In this document: positions 25,116-32,982 of the stretch, one piece after another
Position numbering within the stretch: the stretch's first letter is position 1
How the letters are laid out: every line of letters starts with the position of its first letter
DNA from: Nocardioides sp. Soil805
GTDB lineage: Bacteria; Actinomycetota; Actinomycetes; Propionibacteriales; Nocardioidaceae
Reading direction: 5' to 3'
Assembly: GCF_001429625.1 (NCBI RefSeq)
Contig: NZ_LMSU01000001.1
Coordinates: 1,540,310 to 1,604,309, forward strand
Length of the DNA: 64,000 bases
Position numbers and translations under genes: made by a program
The notes under the pieces: generated by a model
What the model was told of the DNA's origin: nothing
The model's database searches: none
What the model saw: the letters and a program-made list of their open reading frames with translations, nothing else

Positions 25116-26150
25116 GTGCCGCACTCACGCGACGGCTCGGGGCGCAGTGCATCCGTCAAGGACGTCGCCCAGCTCGCAGGCGTCTCCCTGGGCACCGTCT
25201 CCAACGTGCTCAACCGCCCCGAGCGGGTCAGCGCCGACACCCGCACCCGCGTGGAGAAGGCGATGGCCGACCTCGGCTTCGTCCGCAACGAGTCCGCCCG
25301 CCAGCTCCGGGCCGGACGCAGCCGGACCATCGGCTACGTGATGCTCGACGCGACCAACCCGTTCTTCACCGACGTCGCCCAGGGGATGGAGCACGTCGCC
25401 GAGGACCGCGACCTCTCGCTCTTCCTCTGCAACAGCGACAACCGCGCCACCCGCGAGGCGGCGCACCTCGCCCACCTGCAGGAGCAGCGGGTGCAGGGCA
25501 TCCTGGTGACGCCGGTGGACCCGGACTCCCCCGCGCTGGCCGACCTCGCGTCCCGCGGCACGCCGCTGGTGATCGTGGACCGCACCCGTCCGGGCGCCGC
25601 CTTCTGCACCGTGTCGGTCGACGACGTGCTGGGCGGTCGTCTGGCGGTCGAGCACCTCGTCGACCGCGGCCACCGGCGGGTCGCCTTCGTGGGCGGCCCC
25701 GACTCTCTCGGCCAGGTGCGCGAGCGCCTCGAGGGCGCCCGGCAGGCCTGGCGCGAGGCCGGGCTGCCCGACGCCGACCTCGTCGTCGTACCCACCGTCG
25801 CCCTGAGCGTCGCCGAGGGGCGCGCGGCGGGTGAGCGCCTCGCCGGCCTGCCGGCCCGGCGGCGCCCCACCGCGGTGTTCTGCGCCAACGACCTCGTCGC
25901 GCTCGGCCTGCTCCAGCAGGCCACCTCCGCCGGCGTGCGGGTGCCCGACGAGCTGGCGATCGTGGGCTTCGACGACATCGACTTCGCCGCCGCGGCCGCC
26001 GTGCCCCTCACCTCGGTCCGCCAGCCCCGCGCCGAGCTGGGCCGCACCGCCGCCCGCCTGCTGCTCGCCGAGGCCGACGACCCCCTGCACGCGCACGAGC
26101 AGGTCGTCTTCGAGCCCGAGCTGGTGGCCCGGCGTTCCACGCTGGGCTGA
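25116..26150 (+). CDS. LacI-family regulator, probably of rhamnose catabolism
   Basis: 344 residues from GTG 25116, with AAGGAGG six bases ahead. The LacI helix-turn-helix and hinge are clear: VKDVAQLAGVSLGTVSNVLNRPERVSADTRTRVEKAMADLGFVRNESARQLRAGRSRTIGYVM. The effector domain has NPFFTDVAQGMEHVAED, VSVDDVLGGRLAVEHLVDRGHRRVAFVGG and IVGFDDIDFAAAAAVPLTSVRQP. Divergent orientation to the rhamnose transporter genes and the shared operator make it the likely local repressor, released by rhamnose or rhamnulose. Confidence 0.92.
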   Translation: MPHSRDGSGRSASVKDVAQLAGVSLGTVSNVLNRPERVSADTRTRVEKAMADLGFVRNESARQLRAGRSRTIGYVMLDATNPFFTDVAQGMEHVAEDRDLSLFLCNSDNRATREAAHLAHLQEQRVQGILVTPVDPDSPALADLASRGTPLVIVDRTRPGAAFCTVSVDDVLGGRLAVEHLVDRGHRRVAFVGGPDSLGQVRERLEGARQAWREAGLPDADLVVVPTVALSVAEGRAAGERLAGLPARRRPTAVFCANDLVALGLLQQATSAGVRVPDELAIVGFDDIDFAAAAAVPLTSVRQPRAELGRTAARLLLAEADDPLHAHEQVVFEPELVARRSTLG

Positions 26151-26168
26151 CCTTCGCCCGCTGCTGCC

Positions 26169-26224
26169 GATCGGGCACGTGGATGCACCTGGCTCGTGCC
26201 GACCGGGCACGCGGGTGCACGTGG
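26169..26224. repeat. Imperfect 24-bp direct repeat
   Basis: Bases 26169-26192 and 26201-26224 are 24-base copies differing at four positions (shared core CGGGCACG…G.TGCAC.TGG), 32 bases apart. They lie in the 280-base gap between the convergent LacI-type and universal stress genes, directly before the long inverted repeat at 26268. Confidence 0.6.
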
Positions 26225-26267
26225 ACCAGGCTCGAGGGTCACCAGACCGACGGAGCGACAGCGCGGA

Positions 26268-26349
26268 TGAAGATCCACGCACGTGCGTCGGACTTCGGGA
26301 TCGATCGGCGGTCGACTCCTGCAATCCCGCCCTGGTGCGTGGATCTTCA
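26268..26349. repeat. Perfect 15-bp inverted repeat with 52-bp loop
   Basis: TGAAGATCCACGCAC (26268-26282) and GTGCGTGGATCTTCA (26335-26349) are exact complements. The left arm runs straight into GTGCG, forming a smaller palindrome CGCACGTGCG. It sits at a convergent gene junction and could be a bidirectional terminator, though loop length and lack of a T-run are unusual; a mobile miniature element is an alternative. Confidence 0.7.
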
Positions 26350-26430
26350 GACGTGGGACCGACAGCGGCCCCTGTGATCCACCGTGTGGACCGGAGGGGC
26401 CGCCATCCTGCCGTAGGTCGACGAGGGCAC

Positions 26431-26814
26431 TCAGGCCTCGCGGGCTTCCGGAGGCGGCTTGACCGCCAGGACCGGGCAGGTGGCGTCGAGGAGGATCCGC
26501 TGCGCGGTGCTCCCGAAGACCATCTTGCCGACGGGTGACCGGTGACGCAGGCCGAGCACCACGAGCCGAGCGCCGCGACGCTGCGCCACCTGCACGACCG
26601 CGTCGCTGGGGTCCCCCAGGTCGCCGCGCGCGACCTCGGCGCGGCCGGCGAGCCTCGGCCACCGCGCCACCAGCGCCGCGACGTCCGGCACCGGCTCGCC
26701 GCGGACCGCGGGGACCAGCACGAGCGGCTCCCCCTCGGCCGCAGGGGTGTCGAGGGCTGCCTCGACAGCGGCGTGCCCTGGGGCGGTGTCGGCGTAGGCC
26801 ACCACGATGGTCAT
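26431..26814 (-). CDS. Universal stress protein (UspA domain)
   Basis: 127-residue single UspA domain from ATG 26814. It begins IVVAYADTAPGHAAVEAAL and has ARLVVLGLRHRSPVGKMVFGSTAQRILLDATCPVLAVK. The usual ATP-loop pattern is G-2x-G-9x-G-S; here the second Gly is His (GLRH), so nucleotide binding may be altered. It lies 46 bases after the transporter gene on the same strand, as often found for Tct-type loci. Confidence 0.88.
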   Translation of the reverse strand: MTIVVAYADTAPGHAAVEAALDTPAAEGEPLVLVPAVRGEPVPDVAALVARWPRLAGRAEVARGDLGDPSDAVVQVAQRRGARLVVLGLRHRSPVGKMVFGSTAQRILLDATCPVLAVKPPPEAREA

Positions 26815-26860
26815 CGGGATCCTCTCGGCAGGCGGGACGTGACGGTCGTACGACGGGGGC

Positions 26861-28936
26861 TCACTGCAGCAGCCCCATGGGCAGCTCGACCGGGAGCAGG
26901 GAAGGCAGCGAGAGCAGCACGAGTCCGAGCACCAGCGTGTAGACGACGGCGGTGCGCGGCGTGGTCCGGGCGGCGTACAGCAGCCACACCGGGACGAAGA
27001 CCAACGTGGCCGCCAGGTAGCCGAAGAGCCCGACCAGCACGAGGAAGGCCGCCATCGCGGCGAAGGTTCGACCCGCGACCACCAGGTCTCGCTGCCGCGC
27101 CTCGAGCCGGGCGTCGACCCGGGTCGCCACGAGGGTGGACCCCGAGGCCGGGCCCGAGACCGAGCCGCCGACCGCGTCGTCGAGAGACTCGACCCGGGCC
27201 GGGAGCGTCGGGTGCGCCTCGCGCCATCCGCGCCGTTCCTGCCAGAGCAGGACGCCCGCGGCCACAAGGCCGCAGAGCGAGACCAGGCGCGGCATCAGCT
27301 GTGCCTCGTCGGAGAACGAACCGCTCACCCACAGCGCCGCCGCGAAGAGCACGACGGCCACCACGGCCACGGCCAGCGACCAGCGGGTGCCGGCCATCGA
27401 GCCCTCGAGCTCGTCGCCCTCCGGCTCGTCGGTCTCGAGCTCGCTGCGGTGCCCGTCGTCGACAGCGCCGGAGGCGCCGCGCAGCTTCTTGACCAGCGCC
27501 CACACGAGCGGCCCGACGAGCAGGGCGGCGAAGACGAGCACGCCGGGACGCGCCATCCAGCCGCCGCCGTCGTACAGGTTGGTGGTCAGGTAGTAGTAGC
27601 GCTCCATGGGGATGGCGAGCACGAACCCGATGAGGAACGGCGCGCGCGGCATACCGGTGGCCTTGAGGAAGAACCCGACAGCGCCGAGCACCACCATCAC
27701 CCACAGGTCGCCGATCTGGCCGCCCTCCTGGAAGGCGCCGAGCAGCATGATGACCAGCAGGCCAGGACCGAGGACCGCGAACGGCACCTTGGTGAGCCTG
27801 GCCAGGGTCGGCGTGGCGAGGAAGCACAGGAACGCGCCGACCACGCTGGCGATCGCGAAGGACCAGATGATGACGTACATCAGGTCGAGGTGCTCGGTGA
27901 CGATCGCGGGGCCGGGCTGGATCCCGTAGGTCAGCAGCATCCCGAGCAGCATCGCGGACGGCACGCCGCCAGGGATGCCGAAGAGGAACGTCGGGATGAG
28001 GTCGCCCGCCTCGACGGAGTTGTTGGCACTCTCCGGGCCGACGATGCCGCGCGGGTCACCCTTGCCGAACTTCCGCTTGTCCTTTGCCGTGGCGACGGCC
28101 TGGCCGTAGGCCAGCCAGGTGCCCGCCGTCGCTCCGACACCGGGCAGGACGCCGGCCCAGATGCCGATGAGCGCACCGCGGATGACGTGCGTCCAGTGGG
28201 TCAGCCACTCGCGGATGCCCGCGCCCCAGCCGCCCTCGAGCGAGACCGGCTGCTCGGTGACCCGTCGCTGGCCGACGCGGCTGGCGATCTCGGCGAGGCC
28301 GAAGATGCCGAGGGCGACCGCGACGAGCGAGACCCCGTCACCGAGGAAGAGCGAGCCGAAGGTGAAGCGCTCCTCGGCGGTCGTCGGCGACGTGCCGACC
28401 AGGCCGAGCAGGAGCCCGAGGAAGCCGGCCGTGAGGCCCTTGACCACGTTGCCGCGCGAGAGCACCGCGGCGAGGGAGACGCCGAGGATGGTCAGCATGA
28501 AGAGCTCGGGACTGCCGAAGGACAGCACCAGGGGCCGGGCCAGCGGGATGGCCACCGTGAGGCCCACGGCGCCGATGAGGCCGCCGGCCATCGAGGAGAG
28601 GAACGCGAGGGACAGCGCCCGCTTGGCCTGCCCCTTCCTCGCCATCGCGTAGCCGTCGAGCATGGTCACGCTGGCCGAGGCCGAGCCCGGTGCCCCGAGG
28701 AGCACCGCAGCGACCGTGTCGGAGGTGTGCACCACCGCCAGGGCGCCGATGAGCATGGCCAGGGCCTGCTCGGGCTCCATGCCGAAGGTCACGGGGAGCA
28801 GGATCGCGACGGCACCGGTGCCGCCGAGACCGGGGATGAGCCCGATCACGAGGCCGGCGACGACCCCGATCGCGAGCATGATGAGCAGGGAGGGATCGCC
28901 CAGCGAGGCGAGTGCGGAGAAGGCTGCGTCAGTCAT
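26861..28936 (-). CDS. Tripartite tricarboxylate transporter, fused TctA-TctB membrane protein
   Basis: 691 residues. The first 500 are TctA, the large membrane subunit with about 12 helices: GLIPGLGGTGAVAILLP, LLGAPGSASASVTMLDGYAMARKG, GVLPGVGATAGTWLAYGQAVA and NNSVEAGDLIPTFLFGIPGGVPSAMLL. A charged linker (about residues 480-515, DDGHRSELETDEPEGDELEGS) leads to a four-helix C-terminal part (about 516-691) with TctB features. TctA (about 500 aa) and TctB (about 150-180 aa) are normally separate. Uptake is driven by an ion gradient with the binding protein encoded upstream. Confidence 0.88.
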   Translation of the reverse strand: MTDAAFSALASLGDPSLLIMLAIGVVAGLVIGLIPGLGGTGAVAILLPVTFGMEPEQALAMLIGALAVVHTSDTVAAVLLGAPGSASASVTMLDGYAMARKGQAKRALSLAFLSSMAGGLIGAVGLTVAIPLARPLVLSFGSPELFMLTILGVSLAAVLSRGNVVKGLTAGFLGLLLGLVGTSPTTAEERFTFGSLFLGDGVSLVAVALGIFGLAEIASRVGQRRVTEQPVSLEGGWGAGIREWLTHWTHVIRGALIGIWAGVLPGVGATAGTWLAYGQAVATAKDKRKFGKGDPRGIVGPESANNSVEAGDLIPTFLFGIPGGVPSAMLLGMLLTYGIQPGPAIVTEHLDLMYVIIWSFAIASVVGAFLCFLATPTLARLTKVPFAVLGPGLLVIMLLGAFQEGGQIGDLWVMVVLGAVGFFLKATGMPRAPFLIGFVLAIPMERYYYLTTNLYDGGGWMARPGVLVFAALLVGPLVWALVKKLRGASGAVDDGHRSELETDEPEGDELEGSMAGTRWSLAVAVVAVVLFAAALWVSGSFSDEAQLMPRLVSLCGLVAAGVLLWQERRGWREAHPTLPARVESLDDAVGGSVSGPASGSTLVATRVDARLEARQRDLVVAGRTFAAMAAFLVLVGLFGYLAATLVFVPVWLLYAARTTPRTAVVYTLVLGLVLLSLPSLLPVELPMGLLQ

Positions 28937-28945
28937 CGGAGTGCC

Positions 28946-30145
28946 TCAGTCGATCGTGATGTCGTAGGTGTCCTCGAGCAGCTCGAGCACGTCGGTGCGG
29001 ACGTCGTCGTCCACCTGGTAGGCCTCGCCGATGCGCTCGTCGAGGTCGGCGGAGGCGTCGATCGGGTAGCCGCCGAGCACCTCGGCCGCGGACTCCTGGA
29101 ACGCCGGGTCCTCGCCCATCTCCGCTGCGGTGGTGCGTAGCAGGTCGACGGCCTCGCCGGGCGTCTCCTCGGGCACCCACAGCGCCTTCTGGTACGTGTA
29201 GGTGAGGGCGAGGATCGCCCGGTACGTCGCCAGGCGCTCGGTGTCCGGCTGCTCGCCGTACAGCTGCTCGTAGGCCTCGACGACGGTCGGGATCCGGGGG
29301 AAGTTGGGGTCCCGGACGATCTCGCCGGCGTCGTCGACCTGGCCGAGCGAGAACAGCGGGACGGCCGTCCCGTCCTTGACGAGCGGCTCGACGGCCGGCC
29401 CGTACGACGACGTCGTCTGGTAGTCGATGTCGACCTCGCCACGCTGGAGCGCGAGGTTGACGGGCCCACGACCCTCGAAGCCGAAGGTGGACGTCACGTC
29501 CGCACCCAGCAGGTCGAAGGCGAGCAGCGTCGTGAGGTCCAGGCTGGTGGCCGCGATGCCACCGAAGACGAGGGGCCGGTCGCGGTCGACCAGGTCCTCG
29601 ACCCCCTCGACGCCCGCCGCGGTGCGTGCGTAGACGACAGCGCCGGTGCCGTTGGCCAGGATCGGCCGCAGCCGGCCGAAGTCGTACTGGACGGCCGGCA
29701 TGTCGAGGAGGTAGGGCACCACGGTCGACGCGGTGCTCACCAGCACCTCGGTGCCGTCGGGCTCGGCCGAGGTCATGAAGTGGTTGGTGCCCAGGATGCC
29801 CTCGCCACCGTCGTCGTTCTCGGGCGCGAGCCCCGGCCGGCCCGGGACCGCCTCGGTCAGCCGGGCGGCCACGAAGCGTGCCCACGTGTCGGTCCCGCCG
29901 CCCTCGGCCAGCGGGATCATCAGCTCCACGGTCTCGTCGGCGTAGTCACCGTCCGTGGTCGAGGCGGCGGGGTTGAGGAGGTCGCCACCGAGCACCGAGA
30001 CGCCCACCGCCAGGGCGGTGAAGCCGGCCACGACCATCGCGGCCAGTCGCGGCCCCGGGGCCGGACGCTCGGGTGCCTCGTCCGGGGACGGCACGTGGCC
30101 GGGCGTGGTGTCCACGACGTCCTCGTCGTCAACGTGCTGGGTCAT
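28946..30145 (-). CDS. Tripartite tricarboxylate transporter binding protein (TctC/Bug), membrane-anchored
   Basis: 399 residues from ATG 30145, with GGAGGA five bases ahead. Bug-type features: VELMIPLAEGGGTDTWARFVAARL, NHFMTSAEPDGTEVLVSTAS, FGGIAATSLDLTTLLAFDLLGADV and QRGEVDIDYQTTSSYGP. Instead of a signal peptide or lipobox it has a 33-residue acidic, Pro-rich cytoplasmic tail and then one hydrophobic helix (LAAMVVAGFTALAVGVSVLGG) acting as an uncleaved anchor. The protein is therefore longer than usual (about 320). The substrate is inferred to be a tricarboxylate from the PrpF neighbour. Confidence 0.87.
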   Translation of the reverse strand: MTQHVDDEDVVDTTPGHVPSPDEAPERPAPGPRLAAMVVAGFTALAVGVSVLGGDLLNPAASTTDGDYADETVELMIPLAEGGGTDTWARFVAARLTEAVPGRPGLAPENDDGGEGILGTNHFMTSAEPDGTEVLVSTASTVVPYLLDMPAVQYDFGRLRPILANGTGAVVYARTAAGVEGVEDLVDRDRPLVFGGIAATSLDLTTLLAFDLLGADVTSTFGFEGRGPVNLALQRGEVDIDYQTTSSYGPAVEPLVKDGTAVPLFSLGQVDDAGEIVRDPNFPRIPTVVEAYEQLYGEQPDTERLATYRAILALTYTYQKALWVPEETPGEAVDLLRTTAAEMGEDPAFQESAAEVLGGYPIDASADLDERIGEAYQVDDDVRTDVLELLEDTYDITID

Positions 30146-30203
30146 CTGGTCCTCCAGGGGTTGCGAGCCTCGCACGAGACTCCGGGATCGGGAAAGAGGG
30201 CGC

Positions 30204-31307
30204 TCATGCCGAGGCCGAGGGCAGCAGGGGTGGCTCCGGGAGCAGGACGGACCCGTGCGCGAGACGCCGGTAGGTCCGGACCACGCCGACGACCGGCACC
30301 CCGTCGTGCTGCTCGACGAACGTGGTCACGCACCCGGCCGGGGTGCCCAGCCGCAGGCCGGCGACCTGCCGGTCGGGCACCAGGTCGTGCACGACCGTCC
30401 CCGGCTCCCCGGCGGCCAGGGTCAGGGCGACCGATCCGGTCACGGGCACTGCGGGGTGGAAGCGGCCCATGGACAACATCCGCACGGTGAGGTCGGTCTC
30501 CGTGCCGCCTCCCACGGCGGCGGAGACCATCGCGAGCTTGGGCACGGCCCGCGCGACCGACGCCCGGTCCTCGGCGAGGCCCATGCGGACACCGGCCTCG
30601 CGGCGTACGACGTCGAGACGTGCGAGCAGGCCGGGCGTCGCATCGAGCACCTGGGTCTCCTCGTCGCCCCGGACGTCGAAGTCGGCGGCCCGCACGGCGA
30701 CCACGGGTGCACCCGCGTCGACCAGGGTGACGGTCACGACGTCGCCGTCGAGCACGATCGAGTCGCTGGGCCGGCCGGTCGGGAAGAGATGACCGGTGCT
30801 ACGACCGGCCGGGTCGACGAAGCCCATCCGCACCGGTGCACCGGGGAAGGGCACGCCCGGGATGGTCTGCGTCGGGGCCTCGGCCAGCACCCCGCCGGGG
30901 GTGTCCACGCGCTGCACGATGAGCTGTCCGGTGTTGGTGTTGAGGACGCGGACAGCCGTCTCGTCGCATCCGGTGACGACCCAGCCCTCGCGGATCGCGA
31001 AGGAGGCGACGACGGCCGAGCAGTTGCCGCAGTTGCTGCCCCAGTCGACCTTCGCCTCGTCGATGCCGACCTGCGCGAAGGTGTACTCGACGTCGACACC
31101 GTCGTCGGTGGAGGGGGCGAGGATGACGGCCTTGCTCGTCGTGGAGGTGCCGCCTCCGACCCCGTCCACCTGGCGGTGGTCGGGGCTGCCGTAGACCCGC
31201 AACAGGACCTCGTCGACGGACAGGTCTCCCACCCGCAGGTCGTCGCGGCGAAAGACCCAGCACTTGCTGGTCCCGCCGCGCATCCACGTCGCGGGGATCT
31301 CGTGCAT
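30204..31307 (-). CDS. PrpF-family isomerase (aconitate or oxalomesaconate type)
   Basis: 367 residues from ATG 31307, with AGGAGG ahead. PrpF/diaminopimelate-epimerase-like fold: opening ATWMRGGTSKCWVF, then GGGTSTTSKAVIL, the catalytic Cys motif GSNCGNCSAVVASFAI, TPGGVLAEAPTQTIPGVPFPGAPVRMGFVDPAG and SMGRFHPAVPVTGSVAL. Family members isomerise 2-methylaconitate, cis/trans-aconitate or 4-oxalomesaconate. Leading the tricarboxylate transporter unit, it probably processes the imported acid. Confidence 0.9.
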   Translation of the reverse strand: MHEIPATWMRGGTSKCWVFRRDDLRVGDLSVDEVLLRVYGSPDHRQVDGVGGGTSTTSKAVILAPSTDDGVDVEYTFAQVGIDEAKVDWGSNCGNCSAVVASFAIREGWVVTGCDETAVRVLNTNTGQLIVQRVDTPGGVLAEAPTQTIPGVPFPGAPVRMGFVDPAGRSTGHLFPTGRPSDSIVLDGDVVTVTLVDAGAPVVAVRAADFDVRGDEETQVLDATPGLLARLDVVRREAGVRMGLAEDRASVARAVPKLAMVSAAVGGGTETDLTVRMLSMGRFHPAVPVTGSVALTLAAGEPGTVVHDLVPDRQVAGLRLGTPAGCVTTFVEQHDGVPVVGVVRTYRRLAHGSVLLPEPPLLPSASA

Positions 31308-31391
31308 CGTGCCTCCTGGGCTGGCTGGTCCGGTCGGTCCGGACCTGCTCAGCGTGGAGTCACGTGAGGTGAAGCACAATCACGATCTTAT

Positions 31392-31418
31392 GCATGCGCC
31401 TGTAGCAATACTGCATGC
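31392..31418. promoter_or_regulatory. Palindromic GCATGC pair, second candidate regulator site
   Basis: GCATGC at 31392-31397 and at 31413-31418 flank TGTAGCAATAC. The inner TGTAGCA (31401-31407) is the same heptamer as in the LysR-type palindrome at 31476-31495. The site lies 85 bases ahead of the PrpF start codon, where the regulator would have to act to control the transporter unit. Confidence 0.45.
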
Positions 31419-31475
31419 TTCGGCGACCTCGACCGAGCCGCGACCACCGAGGGTCAATCCAGCAACGCTGGATGT

Positions 31476-31495
31476 TGCTACATGGCCCTGTAGCA
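31476..31495. promoter_or_regulatory. LysR-type operator
   Basis: TGCTACATGGCCCTGTAGCA is a seven-base inverted repeat with a six-base spacer and contains the T-N11-A pattern of LysR sites. It ends 22 bases before the regulator's GTG, a position typical of the autoregulatory binding site of a divergent LysR pair. Confidence 0.65.
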
Positions 31496-31517
31496 GTCCT
31501 TCAGGCACAATCGGACC

Positions 31518-32420
31518 GTGCTCGATGTCAAGCGGCTCCAGGTCCTGTTGGCCATCGTCGAGGAGGGCTCGGTCACCGCCGCGGCGACCGCGCTGGGCTA
31601 CACGCCCTCGGCGGTGTCGCAGCAGCTGCTGCGCCTGGAGCGAGAGGCCGGCCAGCCGCTGCTCGACCGGCACGCCCGTGGCATGACCCCCACCGATGCC
31701 GGGCTCGTGCTGGCCCGCCACGCGCGCAAGGTCGTGCGTCAGCTCGCCGCCGCCGAGTCCGATCTCGCCGACATCGCCGGCGTACGCCGCGGCAGCGTCA
31801 CGCTCGGCACGTTCCCCACGGTCGGGAGCTCGTTCCTGCCGCTGGCCGTGCGGCGCTACCGCGAGCTCTACCCGGCGATCCAGCTGACCATCCACAGCGG
31901 GCGGGAGGACCACCTCGTCCGGATGCTGGAGGAGGGAGCGGTGGCGCTGTCCCTGCTGTGGGACTACGACTGGCAGCGGGTCGACAACCGGGACCTCGAG
32001 CTCACCGAGCTGTTCACCGACCCGACCGTGCTGCTGGTCGGAGCGACCCACCGGCTCGCCCGACGGCGCACGGTGCGGATGGCCGACCTCGCCGACGAGC
32101 CGTGGATCATCCGGGCCGGCGGACACCCGGTGGTCGAGGTGCTGGAGCGCAGCGCCGTGGCGGCGGGCTTCACCCCAGGCATCGCCTTCCACGCCAACGA
32201 CTACCAGGAGGCGCAGGCCATGGTGAGCGTCGGGCTCGGCATCGCGCTCGCGCCACGGACGGCCACGGTCAACCAGCACCCCGACGTCCGGGTGATCTCC
32301 CTCGGCGACACCGCCCCCGCCCGCCGGGTGCTCGTGGCGCACCGGCCGGGCCGGGTGCGCGCCGCCGCCGAGCTGGCGCTGCACGACGTGCTCGTCGAGA
32401 CGGCCGCGTCGTACTCCTGA
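31518..32420 (+). CDS. LysR-family transcriptional regulator
   Basis: 300 residues from GTG 31518. The N-terminal winged helix-turn-helix reads VKRLQVLLAIVEEGSVTAAATALGYTPSAVSQQLLRLEREAGQPLLDRHARGMTPTDAG. The effector domain begins GSVTLGTFPTVGSSFLPLAVRRYRELYP and carries DYQEAQAMVSVGLGIALAPR. It is transcribed away from the PrpF-TctC-TctAB unit and probably activates it in response to a tricarboxylate. Confidence 0.92.
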   Translation: MLDVKRLQVLLAIVEEGSVTAAATALGYTPSAVSQQLLRLEREAGQPLLDRHARGMTPTDAGLVLARHARKVVRQLAAAESDLADIAGVRRGSVTLGTFPTVGSSFLPLAVRRYRELYPAIQLTIHSGREDHLVRMLEEGAVALSLLWDYDWQRVDNRDLELTELFTDPTVLLVGATHRLARRRTVRMADLADEPWIIRAGGHPVVEVLERSAVAAGFTPGIAFHANDYQEAQAMVSVGLGIALAPRTATVNQHPDVRVISLGDTAPARRVLVAHRPGRVRAAAELALHDVLVETAASYS

Positions 32421-32470
32421 CGCCCATGGGCATGCCGCCGCGTCCGTTCATGCCCCTGCGCGGGACCGCT

Positions 32471-32486
32471 GGGGAACGAGACCGGC
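32471..32486. repeat. Dispersed GGGGAACGAGACCGGC element
   Basis: GGGGAACGAGACCGGC is the exact reverse complement of the arm at 1366-1381 and differs at two positions from 1332-1347. A weak partner lies upstream (GCCGCGTCCGTTC near 32430). It sits between convergent genes (LysR type and monooxygenase), as expected for a terminator-associated repeat. Confidence 0.5.
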
Positions 32487-32500
32487 GACGGACTGCCCGC

Positions 32501-32827
32501 TCAGCCCTCGACGGCCATCTCGCCGAGCTCGGACCAGTCCTGGCCCTCGATCGTGGTGTTGACGATCTTCGGCGTGGCCGCGAGGTGCTGCGGCAGCTCG
32601 GTCGTCGCTGCCTTGAAGTGGGCGGAGCCCACGTGGGCCGCGCCGGCCGCGTCGTCGGCGAAGGCCTCCACGAGGACGTACTCGTGCGGGTCGTCGAGGC
32701 TGCGGGACCAGTCGAACCACAGGCAGCCCGGCTCGGCACGGGTCGCCTCGGTGAAGGCCCGGCTGATCTCGGGCCACTGCTCGGCCGACTCGGGACGGAC
32801 CTGGAACTTGGCGGTGATGAAGATCAA
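32501..32827 (-). CDS. Antibiotic-biosynthesis-monooxygenase-domain protein (YgiN-like)
   Basis: 108 residues with the ABM dimeric alpha/beta-barrel pattern: LIFITAKFQVRPESAEQWPEISRAFTEATRAEPGCLWFDWSRSLDDPHEYVLVEAFADDAAGAAHVGSAHF. Related proteins act as quinol or heme-degrading monooxygenases; the substrate is unknown. There is no ATG near the domain start, so I place the start at TTG 32827, which has GAGGAG eight bases ahead; an upstream in-frame extension is Ser/Pro-rich and unlikely. The TGTAACG palindromes ahead of it suggest tight control. Confidence 0.8.
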   Translation of the reverse strand: MIFITAKFQVRPESAEQWPEISRAFTEATRAEPGCLWFDWSRSLDDPHEYVLVEAFADDAAGAAHVGSAHFKAATTELPQHLAATPKIVNTTIEGQDWSELGEMAVEG

Positions 32828-32899
32828 CGCAGGACTCCTCGCGCAGGGGTGGATCGGACGGTTCGAGGATACGGAGGACCCGACGGCCGGACCATCCGG

Positions 32900-32971
32900 C
32901 TGTAACGCTCCGTCAGACGAGCTCCACACCCCACCGGTGGGGGGCGAAGCTCCTGTAACGGAGCGTTACAG
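32900..32971. promoter_or_regulatory. TetR-type operator pair and long inverted repeat
   Basis: CTGTAACG-GAG-CGTTACAG (32953-32971) is a perfect palindrome of the TetR-operator kind. Its right half is also the exact complement of CTGTAACGCTCCGT at 32900-32913, giving a 14-base inverted repeat over 72 bases. Between them CCCCACCGGTGGGG (32929-32942) is another perfect palindrome. All lie 73 to 145 bases ahead of the monooxygenase start. No TetR gene is adjacent. Confidence 0.6.
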
Positions 32972-32982
32972 CAGTGTGGACC

